Assembly (NCBI GenBank): GCA_016291135.1
Contig: JAEFAE010000003.1
Location: forward strand, 20,516-84,515
Direction: 5' to 3'
Length of the DNA: 64,000 nucleotides
Source: Bacteroidales bacterium
GTDB taxonomy: Bacteria > Bacteroidota > Bacteroidia > Bacteroidales > F082
The stretch's first letter is position 1, and every line of letters starts with the position of its first letter. Position numbers and translations under genes: made by a program. Of the stretch, positions 17,842 through 26,430 are shown in pieces. The notes beneath the pieces were generated by a model, which saw only the letters and a list, made by a program, of their open reading frames with translations, had not been told where the DNA came from and did no database searches.

Positions 17842-19305
17842 ATGAAATACGGATTTGACAACGACAAGTATCTAAAGATACAATCCGAACACATCCGCGA
17901 ACGGATCGGACAGTTCGGCAACAAGCTTTACCTGGAACTGGGGGGTAAGCTCTTCGACGACCACCACGCCAGCCGCGTGTTACCCGGTTTCCAACCCGAC
18001 AGCAAGCTTCGCATGCTCCAGAATCTCAGCGACAGTGCCGAGATCGTCATCGTCATCAGCGCCACCGACATCGAGAAGAACAAGATGCGCAACGATTTGG
18101 GCATCACATACGACGTTGACGTTCTCCGTCTTCGCAATGAGTTCCAGAAACGCGGATTCTTGGTGAGTAGTGTGGTGATCACCCATTTCAACGGTCAGCA
18201 GAGCGCCGTGTCGTTCCGCAACCGCTTGGAGCATCTGGGCATCAAGGCCTACTATCACTATCTGATCGACGGCTATCCCCACAACGTATCGCTGATCGAT
18301 TCCGACGAGGGATTCGGTAAGAACGACTATGTGGAGACCACACGGCCTTTGGTCATCGTCACGGCGCCTGGTCCGGGTAGCGGCAAGATGGCCGTGTGTC
18401 TCAGCCAGCTCTACAACGAGCAGAAGCGGGGCATTCATGCGGGCTATGCCAAGTTCGAGACCTTCCCTGTTTGGAGCCTGCCCTTGAAGCACCCTGTCAA
18501 CATGGCCTACGAGGCGGCTACCGCCGACCTCAACGACGTGAACATGATCGACCCCTTCCATCTGGATGCCTACGGCGAGGTGGCCGTCAACTACAACCGC
18601 GACATCGAGATCTTCCCGGTGCTGCAGGCCCTCTTCGAGGGCATCTATGGAACCTGCCCGTACAAGTCGCCGACCGACATGGGCGTCAACATGGTAGGGT
18701 TCTGCATCAGCGACGATGCCGTCTGCAGCAAGGCGGCCAAGGACGAGATCATCCGCCGTTACTTCACGGCCCTGAATAACATGGCTGAAGGTGGTTGCAA
18801 CGAGAATGAGGTCAAGAAGATCAAGATGTTGCTCAAGCAGGCCCAGATCACGGTCGAGGACCGCCCTTGTGTTGTCGCCGCTCGCGAACGCAAGCAGCGT
18901 AGTGGCGTGGATTGTACCGCCATCGAGTTGGAAGACGGGACGATCATCACCGCCGAAACCAGCGCCTTGTTGGGGCCCAGCGCTGCCTTGATCCTGAATG
19001 CCACCAAGTATCTCGCTGGCGTGGAACACGATATCAAGTTGATCCCGCAATACATGATCGAACCCATCCAGAAGACCAAAGTGGAGTATCTCAGGGGCAA
19101 CAACCCGCGACTGCATACCGACGAGGTGCTGATTGCCCTTTCGGTGTTGAGCCCCGACGACGAGAAATGCCGCAAGGCTTTGGAGGTCTTGCCCCGGTTG
19201 GGAGGCTGCCAGGTGCATTCCACGGTGATGCTCAGCGAAGTGGATCGGAAGATCTTCAGCAAGTTGGGAGTGGGGTTGACCTGCGACCCGGTCAGGAAAA
19301 GATGA
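17842..19305 (+). CDS. DUF1846 family protein
   Basis: MKYGFDNDKYLKIQSEHIRERIGQFGNKLYLELGGKLFDDHHASRVLPGF. Confidence 0.9.
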   Translation: MKYGFDNDKYLKIQSEHIRERIGQFGNKLYLELGGKLFDDHHASRVLPGFQPDSKLRMLQNLSDSAEIVIVISATDIEKNKMRNDLGITYDVDVLRLRNEFQKRGFLVSSVVITHFNGQQSAVSFRNRLEHLGIKAYYHYLIDGYPHNVSLIDSDEGFGKNDYVETTRPLVIVTAPGPGSGKMAVCLSQLYNEQKRGIHAGYAKFETFPVWSLPLKHPVNMAYEAATADLNDVNMIDPFHLDAYGEVAVNYNRDIEIFPVLQALFEGIYGTCPYKSPTDMGVNMVGFCISDDAVCSKAAKDEIIRRYFTALNNMAEGGCNENEVKKIKMLLKQAQITVEDRPCVVAARERKQRSGVDCTAIELEDGTIITAETSALLGPSAALILNATKYLAGVEHDIKLIPQYMIEPIQKTKVEYLRGNNPRLHTDEVLIALSVLSPDDEKCRKALEVLPRLGGCQVHSTVMLSEVDRKIFSKLGVGLTCDPVRKR

Positions 19306-19336
19306 AAAAGCCCCGCGGCAACGCCGCGGGGCTTTT
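19305..19336. terminator. Bidirectional intrinsic terminator
   Basis: AAAAA-GCCCCGCGGC-AAC-GCCGCGGGGC-TTTT between convergent genes. Confidence 0.9.
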
Positions 19337-19356
19337 CGTTTCAGACGCACAGTGGC

Positions 19357-20646
19357 TTAATCCACCACGATGTCCTTGTTGACGTTCTTCGAACCCCAGA
19401 GGGCGTAGAACAGCAGGAAGGCCAAGCCGGCCACGATGACCCAGTAGCTGGGCAGGTAACCCGTGCCACCCAGGCCGTCGACGATGGCGTTCTGGAGCAG
19501 GGGCAGGATACCGCCGCCGCAGACCAGGGCCATGAAGATACCCGAGGCTTTTTCCGTGTATTTGCCCAAACCTTCCACGGCCAGGTTGAAGATGCCGCCC
19601 CACATCACCGAGGTGCAGAGGCCGATGCAAACCAGGAAGGCCGCGTTGAGCGGGATGCGCTCGAGGCCGAATCCCTTGGCACCGTTGAAGGCGGGGAACT
19701 TCACCATGGTCTGCGGACCGAATATGGCCAGCAGCGTCAGGATGATGCCCACCAGCGAGACCACGGTGAGCATGGCCTTGGCCGATACCTTGTTGCCAAT
19801 GATGCCACCGACGAGACGACCGATCAGCATCATGAACCAGTAGGTGGCGGCCACTGAGCCGGCGACCGCTTCGGCGTTGACCCCGGCACCCAGCACGTTG
19901 AGCTCAGGGTTCTGCAACCATTTGTTGAGGATGTTCGGGATGCCTACCTCAACACCCACATAGATGAAGATGGCGATGGCGCCCAGTACGAAGTGGCGGA
20001 AAGCCATGGGGCCTTTTCCGTCCTTGGCCTTTTCCACGGTCTGCTTCTCATTCTCGGGGATCTTGGTCAGGGAAATCACCAGGAAGCCGAGGGCGAAGAT
20101 GGCCAGGGCGGCATACATCAGCGGGAACACATCGCTGATCTTGGCATCGACGATGCTGGGGATCAACAGACCCGTGATGATAATGACGGCGGTGCCGCAC
20201 AAGGAGTTGAAGGTGCCGCCGATCTGGATGAGCTGGTTGCCCTTGTTGCCGCCACCGCCCAGCTTGTTGAGCATGGGGTTGACCACCGTGTTGAGGAGGC
20301 ACATGCTGAAGCCGGCCACGAAAGCGCCGAGCAGGTAGACGCCGAAGCTGCCGATGTAGCCCGAGAGCGTTTGGATGGCGACGCCGATGAAGCCTACGGT
20401 GACAGCCACCAAGGCGGTCTTCTTATAGCCCTTCTTCTGAAGGAGGTTGCCGGCGGGGATGCCCATCACCGCGTAGGCGATGAAGTTGGCGAAGACGCCC
20501 AGGGTACCTTGCCAGTTGGGAATGTTGAACTGGTTCTTGAGGATGTCGCCCATGGGCGAGGCCAGGTTGGTAACAAAGGAGATCATGCCGAAAAGCAGGA
20601 TCATCACAATGATCGGGATGGTGTAGTTCTGTTTGTTTTCTGTCAT
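19357..20646 (-). CDS. MFS glucose/galactose (FucP/GluP-like) transporter
   Basis: 12-TM protein; GFSMCLLNTVVNPMLNKLGGGGNKGNQLIQIGGTFNSLCG. Confidence 0.88.
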   Translation of the reverse strand: MTENKQNYTIPIIVMILLFGMISFVTNLASPMGDILKNQFNIPNWQGTLGVFANFIAYAVMGIPAGNLLQKKGYKKTALVAVTVGFIGVAIQTLSGYIGSFGVYLLGAFVAGFSMCLLNTVVNPMLNKLGGGGNKGNQLIQIGGTFNSLCGTAVIIITGLLIPSIVDAKISDVFPLMYAALAIFALGFLVISLTKIPENEKQTVEKAKDGKGPMAFRHFVLGAIAIFIYVGVEVGIPNILNKWLQNPELNVLGAGVNAEAVAGSVAATYWFMMLIGRLVGGIIGNKVSAKAMLTVVSLVGIILTLLAIFGPQTMVKFPAFNGAKGFGLERIPLNAAFLVCIGLCTSVMWGGIFNLAVEGLGKYTEKASGIFMALVCGGGILPLLQNAIVDGLGGTGYLPSYWVIVAGLAFLLFYALWGSKNVNKDIVVD

Positions 20647-21698
20647 ATTGTAGAGAATTTAAAGATAATGATTTCCTTGTATTCTTCGCCCGGACGGAGG
20701 AAGGTGTTCGGGAAGTTGGGCTTGTTGGGCGCGTCGGGGAGGGCCTGGCACTCCAGCGCCACGCCTTCGTAGTCGTGATAGACATGGCCGTTCTTGCCTT
20801 GCGGGCAGCCGCTAAGCCAGTTGCCGGTATAGACCTGCACGCCAGGTTGGGTGGTGTAGAGCTGGACCATGCGGCCGGTGCCTTCATGAGAGAGGGTAGC
20901 GGCGAGGTTGAGTTTGTCTTTGCCCAGGTTGTCGAGTACCCAGCAGCTGTCGTAGCCTTTGCCATTGACCAGGGCAGGGAAGGGCTCCCGGATGTCGCGC
21001 CCGATGCGCTTGCCTTCGGTGAAGTCCATGGGGGTACCGGCCACGGGGGCAATCTCGCCGGTGGTGATGAGCTCCTCGGTGGCAGGCAGCCAGCGCGAGG
21101 CGTTCAGCTGAAGCTGGTGGTCGAGGATGTCGCCCTGGCCTTCGCCCTTCAGATTGAAATAGGTGTGGTTGGTCAGGTTGACCACGGTGGTGGCGGTGGT
21201 CCAGGCACCGAGGCGGAGGTTGAGCTCGTTCTCGTCGTTGAGGGTATAACGCGCCTTGGCGACCAGCTCCCCAGGATAGCCCGCCTCGCCGTCGGCGCTG
21301 AGGTAGGTGAACACCACACTCTCGCCTTCGATGCGGCTGGCCCATTTCTGGTTGGCGAAGCCGATGCGTCCGCCGTGGAGGTGATGCTTGCCGTCGCCGG
21401 TGTTCAGGTCGAGTTGGTATTCCGTCTCGTCGATCTTGAACCGGCCGCCTGCAATGCGGTTGGCAAACCGTCCGGGCACCTTGCCGGCACAAGGGCCGTC
21501 GCCATAGTATGACAGCGGGTCGGGATAGCCCAGGACGATGTCGTCCATCTTGCCGTTGCGATCCGGAGTCAGGATGCTGACGATGCCGGCGCCGATGTCG
21601 CAGAGCTGTACCTGGATGCCGTTGCCGTTGGTCATCGTATATAGCTTGATCTCTTTGCCGTCGGGGCTGAGGCCCCAGGTCTTGACTTCAATATTCAT
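20643..21698 (-). CDS. galM: Aldose 1-epimerase (galactose mutarotase)
   Basis: VPGRFANRIAGGRFKIDETEYQL, LTNHTYFNLKGEGQGDILDHQLQLNA, GVQVYTGNWL; ATGA overlap with the transporter gene. Confidence 0.95.
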   Translation of the reverse strand: MNIEVKTWGLSPDGKEIKLYTMTNGNGIQVQLCDIGAGIVSILTPDRNGKMDDIVLGYPDPLSYYGDGPCAGKVPGRFANRIAGGRFKIDETEYQLDLNTGDGKHHLHGGRIGFANQKWASRIEGESVVFTYLSADGEAGYPGELVAKARYTLNDENELNLRLGAWTTATTVVNLTNHTYFNLKGEGQGDILDHQLQLNASRWLPATEELITTGEIAPVAGTPMDFTEGKRIGRDIREPFPALVNGKGYDSCWVLDNLGKDKLNLAATLSHEGTGRMVQLYTTQPGVQVYTGNWLSGCPQGKNGHVYHDYEGVALECQALPDAPNKPNFPNTFLRPGEEYKEIIIFKFSTI

Positions 21699-21725
21699 AG
21701 GTGTATGCTATTTGTGCTTGTCTTT

Positions 21726-22631
21726 TTATCCCCACAGTTGTTCCGGATAGACGCCTTGCTCGATGCGTTCTCGGATCTTGCGCATCACCTCGGGCTTGTC
21801 TTCCTTGTAGGTGACGCCAAACCAGGAAGCGTCGCTCGAGAGCACCTTGAGTTTGGCGCTGCCGTCGTGGATGGCGTTGTTGACCATCAAGGGGATGAAG
21901 AACTCCGCCTTGATGTTGGTTTGGGCGGGGCCTTTCAGGAATTCGACGAAGCCTTTCTCGGAATAGGCGAAGAAGTCGGGGGTGAAGCCGAAGAAGTTCA
22001 TCGACACCAGGGAGTCCATGTCGAGCGGATGACTGCCCGTCTCGTCGGTGTAGGCAGCGCCGCCGTCTTCGGTATGGCCGATGGCGGTGCGCTCCACGAT
22101 GGTTTGGAGATAGTCGTCCTTGTCGGCGGTGCAGATGCCGCGGCTCACGGTGCCGTAGTCCGACATGGTGTTGCGCAGCTTGTAGGCCACCATGCTGTAG
22201 GCTCCGGTCTTGTCCTCGCATGCCATGAGATAGCGGGCCATCACCTCGTAGGCTTCCTTGCCGTAGAAGTCGTCGGCGTTGATGGCGGCGAAAGGCTCGT
22301 GGATCACGTCCTTGGCCATGAGTACGGCGTGGCAGGTGCCCCAAGGCTTCACGCGCCCTTCGGGCACGCTGAATCCCTCCGGCAGCTTGTCAAGCGACTG
22401 ATAGACGTATTCGACGGGGATGCCATATTTTTCGGTGTTGTTGACTTTCTTGAATGCCTCGGCGAAATCTTCGCGGATCACGAAGACGACCTTGCCGAAG
22501 CCGGCGCGTTTGGCGTCGAAAATGGAATAGTCCAGGATGGCCTCGTTGTTGGGGCCGACGCCGTCCATCTGCTTGAGGGCCCCATAGCGGGAGCCCATGC
22601 CGGCGGCCAATACTAATAAGGTGGGTTGCAT
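21726..22631 (-). CDS. Sugar nucleotidyltransferase family protein in the gal cluster
   Basis: MQPTLLVLAAGMGSRYGALKQMDGVGPNNEAILDYSIFDAKRAGF; PFAAINADDFYGKEAYEV. Confidence 0.85.
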   Translation of the reverse strand: MQPTLLVLAAGMGSRYGALKQMDGVGPNNEAILDYSIFDAKRAGFGKVVFVIREDFAEAFKKVNNTEKYGIPVEYVYQSLDKLPEGFSVPEGRVKPWGTCHAVLMAKDVIHEPFAAINADDFYGKEAYEVMARYLMACEDKTGAYSMVAYKLRNTMSDYGTVSRGICTADKDDYLQTIVERTAIGHTEDGGAAYTDETGSHPLDMDSLVSMNFFGFTPDFFAYSEKGFVEFLKGPAQTNIKAEFFIPLMVNNAIHDGSAKLKVLSSDASWFGVTYKEDKPEVMRKIRERIEQGVYPEQLWG

Positions 22632-22656
22632 ATTGTTGGAAATTAAATGTCTTTCG

Positions 22657-23808
22657 TTAGCAGGATAGTTTGCGGGCACCATCGGAGATGACGACGTCGT
22701 ACACCTTGGGTTCGTGGCCGAAGCGGGCGGCGAATTTCTCCTTGGCGGTGGCGATGAAGGCATCGTAAAGGTCTTCCTTCACGAGGTTGATGGTGCAGCC
22801 GCCGAAGCCACCGCCCATCACACGGGAGCCGGTGACCCCACATTGCTTGGCGAGGTCGTTGAGGAAGTCGAGTTCTTCGCAGCTGACCTCATAGAGCTTG
22901 CTCATGCCGTAGTGGGTGCCGTACATACGGTCGCCAACGGTCTCATAATCACCTTCTTCCAAGGCATCACACACATCGAGGACACGCTGCTTCTCACCGA
23001 TGACATATTCGGCACGCATGTAGTCCTCGGCAGGAATCTCCACATCGACTTCGTTGAGCATGGCCATGGTGGCGTCGCTGAGGTACTTCACCTCGGGATG
23101 GTGTTTGGCGATATGGGCGCAGGCGTTCTCGCACGACTCGCGACGGCGGTTGTAGGCCGATGAGGCAAGCTCATGCTTCACCACGGTATCGAGCAATACC
23201 AGCTTGTAGCCCTTGGGGTTGAAGGGGAAATACTCGAACTCCATGGTGGCACAGTTGAGGCGCATCAGATGGCCGGCCTTGCCGAACAGCGAGGCGAACT
23301 GGTCCATGATGCCGCATTTCACCCCGACGTAGTGGTGCTCGGTGGCCTGACCGATGCGGGCCAGCTCAAACTTGTCGATGCCAAGATGAAGCATCTCGTT
23401 GAGGGCGAAGGTGTAAGTGCTTTCCAAAGCGGCCGACGATGACATCCCAGCACCGATCGGTACATTGCCATAAAAGACGGTGTCAAAACCTTCAAGCTGG
23501 TAGCCTCGTTTGAGGATCTCGCGGCACAGGCCGAAGAGGTAGTTGGCCCAGTGCAGATGAGGGTTGTCTTCTTCGTTCATGCCGAACTCGCAGTAGTCTT
23601 CCTTGTCGATGGAGTAGGCCCGTACCCGGTCCGTCCCGTTGAGTCGGATGGCGGCATAGATGCCTTTGTCGATGGCGCCGGGGAATACGAAGCCCCCGTT
23701 GTAGTCTGTGTGTTCACCGATGAGGTTGATGCGTCCCGGTGAGGTATAGACGCTGCAATCCTGTCCGAAGCGTTCGGAGAAGATGCGTTTGAGTTGAGTG
23801 ATATCCAT
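22657..23808 (-). CDS. galK: Galactokinase
   Basis: SPGRINLIGEHTDYNGGFVFPGAID; NVPIGAGMSSSAALE; GSRVMGGGFGGCTINLV. Confidence 0.97.
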   Translation of the reverse strand: MDITQLKRIFSERFGQDCSVYTSPGRINLIGEHTDYNGGFVFPGAIDKGIYAAIRLNGTDRVRAYSIDKEDYCEFGMNEEDNPHLHWANYLFGLCREILKRGYQLEGFDTVFYGNVPIGAGMSSSAALESTYTFALNEMLHLGIDKFELARIGQATEHHYVGVKCGIMDQFASLFGKAGHLMRLNCATMEFEYFPFNPKGYKLVLLDTVVKHELASSAYNRRRESCENACAHIAKHHPEVKYLSDATMAMLNEVDVEIPAEDYMRAEYVIGEKQRVLDVCDALEEGDYETVGDRMYGTHYGMSKLYEVSCEELDFLNDLAKQCGVTGSRVMGGGFGGCTINLVKEDLYDAFIATAKEKFAARFGHEPKVYDVVISDGARKLSC

Positions 23809-23987
23809 GGTGTGCGAATTAAGGGCGCAAGATACGAAAAATGTATGAATGAATAGATTTCTTCGAGATGTTTTTTAACCCCCTCTTTCATAAAAAGGTG
23901 AAGAATGTTTTGAGAGATTTGTTTAAATTTGCAACGCGAGAAAGGAGCTACCCGCGATTATTTAAAAATAATTAACAAATTGTTGTG

Positions 23988-25084
23988 ATGAAATAAGCCT
24001 TTATTTTTCTTTGTTTCATAGCGTTTTCATTGTTTTTGAGAGCGCAAAACGTTAGTTCTGAGCAGTATTTCCTTGATGAGGGATCGTTGCGTATGGATGT
24101 TTTCCAATGTGACAATTCCGAAAGCTCGCATTATGTGTTTGAGCGTTTCGTCATCGAACCTTATTTCGGTGGTTCCAAGGTCAATCTGATAGACCCTTTC
24201 AATTATGGGACCAACCGAATGAGAGTGATTGATGCACAAACCAATACAATCATCTATTCAAGAGGTTACAACACGTTGTTCCGTGAATGGCAAACCACCG
24301 AAGAAGCCATATTGATGGAACGCTGTTATGAAGAATCCGTGAGTGTTCCCTTGCCACGCAACGAGGCCTATATCATTCTCGAAATCAGGAATTTCGACGG
24401 TGTCTTTGAGGAAGTGTTCTCTAAGCTATATGAGCCCAACGAGATGTTTAACACCACCGAGCAGCGTTATGTGTTTCTGGTTCAGGATGTCATGGTCAAC
24501 GGCACGCCTGAAAGCAAGGTCGATATCGTGATTCTGCCCGAAGGTTATACCGCTGATGAGATGCCGCAGTTTCTGCAACATTGCCAGGATTTGGTCGATG
24601 TGTTTGCCCAGGAGGAACCGTTTGCAAGTCACATGGATGACTTCAATTTCCGCGCCGTGCTACGCCTAACACCAACCAGTACAACAATACGGTTGGCGCG
24701 TTTAGGGGTGGGGGGTATTTGTCGCAAGGCATGTATCGTCCCCAGCGAAACTGCATGATGCGCAATTATGCTCCTTTCTGTGCGGTGTGTTACAGGACCA
24801 TTGAAGCCGTGATCGAAGCACATTCCGATCATCCGGTTTCGGTAAGAGCAGAACACCTGATACCAGAATCATCGCTTCGCGTATGTCCTAATCCGGCCAC
24901 CGATTTTGTCGATGTCTTTGTGAATCAAAAAGATGGAATGGCGGAAATCATCGATATGAACGGAAAGGTGGTGATGTCGGTTCAACTCAAAAACGAGGTG
25001 AACAGGATTGTGATTAGCAACCTGCCTAATGGGATGTATGTGCTTCGTGCGAACGGTGAGTCGCGGAAATTTGTAAAACAATAA
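23988..25084 (+). pseudogene. Degenerate IgA-type M64 metallopeptidase with T9SS sorting domain
   Basis: In-frame TAA at codon 3 (MK*AFIFLCFIAFSLFLRAQ); N-terminal part to FNFRAVL in frame 24030; C-terminal part (TPNTNQYNNTVGAFRGGGYLSQGMYRPQRNCMM...VCPNPATDFV...) resumes near 24662 in another frame; no HExxH between them. Confidence 0.85.
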
Positions 25085-25110
25085 ACCGAAGACCACCAGA
25101 AAGGCAAGCG

Positions 25111-26214
25111 CTATTCTTTCGCCCCCAAATACTGCGACGGCGTCTGTCCGAACTTTTTCTTGAATGAACGCAGGAAGGTGGCGTAGGAATTGAAGCCCGC
25201 CATCATGGAGATGTCTTCCAGAGAGTAACGGTTTCCCGTGCCTTTGCTGTCGAGAAGCGATTTGGCTTCCTCCAAGCGGAAGTCATTGATGTAGTTGTAG
25301 AACGTAACATGCTTCTCTTGGTTGATATAGTTGCTTAGGTATTGGCGGTTGGTGCTTAAATGCTGCGCCAATTTTTGCAAGGTCAGCGTGTTGTCTTGAT
25401 AGAAGCGTTTATCGCGGATAATGCCGTCGATATTGTTGTCAACCAACGATTGGTAAAAGGGCACAGAAACACCTTCTTTGCTTTCTGCGTTAGTCTCTTT
25501 TTCATCATCAGGGACGATAAACACCTGTTGTTGGATGATTTTCTGCATGACGAACCACATGACGATGATGGTCAGGAAGCAATAGAGGGTGTCGAAAAGC
25601 AGGTTGGTTTCAGCTGATGATACGGAAAACCAATTTTTTTGCGAAGCGCTCTCGAGAGCCCAGACCAACTGCACAATGAAATACAGGGTGATGAGGATAC
25701 CACACCAGCGTAGGTCGAAATGTTCAAGGTCGCCCACGTTGTCACGCAGCATGGCGGTGTGTTTCTTGATGGAAATCCACAGTAAGACCAACAATGCAAA
25801 AGAAGCTGCCAAGGTGTAAAACTGCACCACATTATAGATAAGATGATTCTGTGTGACGGCGAACAAGACGATGGCCAAAAGATAGGGCACCTCCAAGAGC
25901 AGCAGTTGGCGCGTCTTGAATCGGGAAGGGAACACCAACGAAACGACGAACATCATATAACCGCCTACGATCAGGTAGTCGTACAACAGCAGTAGCGTGT
26001 TGAGGAAGTCTGAGAAGGGTAGGCTTCCGCAGGCGGCAACGACGAAATTGTTCATGAAGCCGAACGAATGGAGTAGCAAGACCGCTGCAAACACACGCTG
26101 GAACTGGTAGTCGCGATGCTTTTTGTACATGAACACGCTGCAGGCTATCAGCGCACATTGGGTGAACCCGGAAACGAAGCAAAGCAACAATATGTGAAAA
26201 AAGTCGCTGTTCAT
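25111..26214 (-). CDS. Membrane-anchored AraC-family transcriptional regulator
   Basis: N-terminal multi-TM region; C-terminal HTH: LAQHLSTNRQYLSNYINQ, YSLEDISMMAGFNSYATFLRSFKKKFGQTPSQY. Confidence 0.88.
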   Translation of the reverse strand: MNSDFFHILLLCFVSGFTQCALIACSVFMYKKHRDYQFQRVFAAVLLLHSFGFMNNFVVAACGSLPFSDFLNTLLLLYDYLIVGGYMMFVVSLVFPSRFKTRQLLLLEVPYLLAIVLFAVTQNHLIYNVVQFYTLAASFALLVLLWISIKKHTAMLRDNVGDLEHFDLRWCGILITLYFIVQLVWALESASQKNWFSVSSAETNLLFDTLYCFLTIIVMWFVMQKIIQQQVFIVPDDEKETNAESKEGVSVPFYQSLVDNNIDGIIRDKRFYQDNTLTLQKLAQHLSTNRQYLSNYINQEKHVTFYNYINDFRLEEAKSLLDSKGTGNRYSLEDISMMAGFNSYATFLRSFKKKFGQTPSQYLGAKE

Positions 26215-26219
26215 ATCGG

Positions 26220-26227
26220 CAAAGGTA
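26220..26227 (-). promoter_or_regulatory. -7 box TACCTTTG immediately upstream of the AraC-type regulator ATG
   Basis: CAAAGGTA on the + strand, 5 nt from the start codon. Confidence 0.35.
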
Positions 26228-26270
26228 TAGCTTTTCTGTCCTAAGACGAGGTCAAATGGGTCAATTTGTT

Positions 26271-26342
26271 GATTTTTTACGCATTGCAAAGGGATTTTTT
26301 ACGAAATGAAGAAATCGGGCCTTGGATTTTACGCAATGCAAA
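26271..26342. promoter_or_regulatory. Three near-direct repeats TTTTACG(C/A)(A/T)ATG.A between divergent genes (putative operator)
   Basis: GATTTTTTACGCATTGCAAA (26271), GGATTTTTTACGAAATGAAG (26292), GGATTTTACGCAATGCAAA (26324); ACG steps of 22 and 30 nt. Confidence 0.5.
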
Positions 26343-26430
26343 CTGATTTTGGGCGAGTGAAAAGGCGATGTAGATGATAATGGTGACCTTTGCATCTATA
26401 AGTCATCAATTCTTATAATACTCAATCAAT

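Noticed and set aside
17980-19350. 456-aa ORF antisense to DUF1846
   Set aside because: Sense protein is a recognisable family with a proper start; antisense has no support.
24719-25084. Independent small secreted protein gene
   Set aside because: Its upstream codons continue the M64 C-terminal sequence in frame and it lacks a signal peptide; part of a pseudogene.
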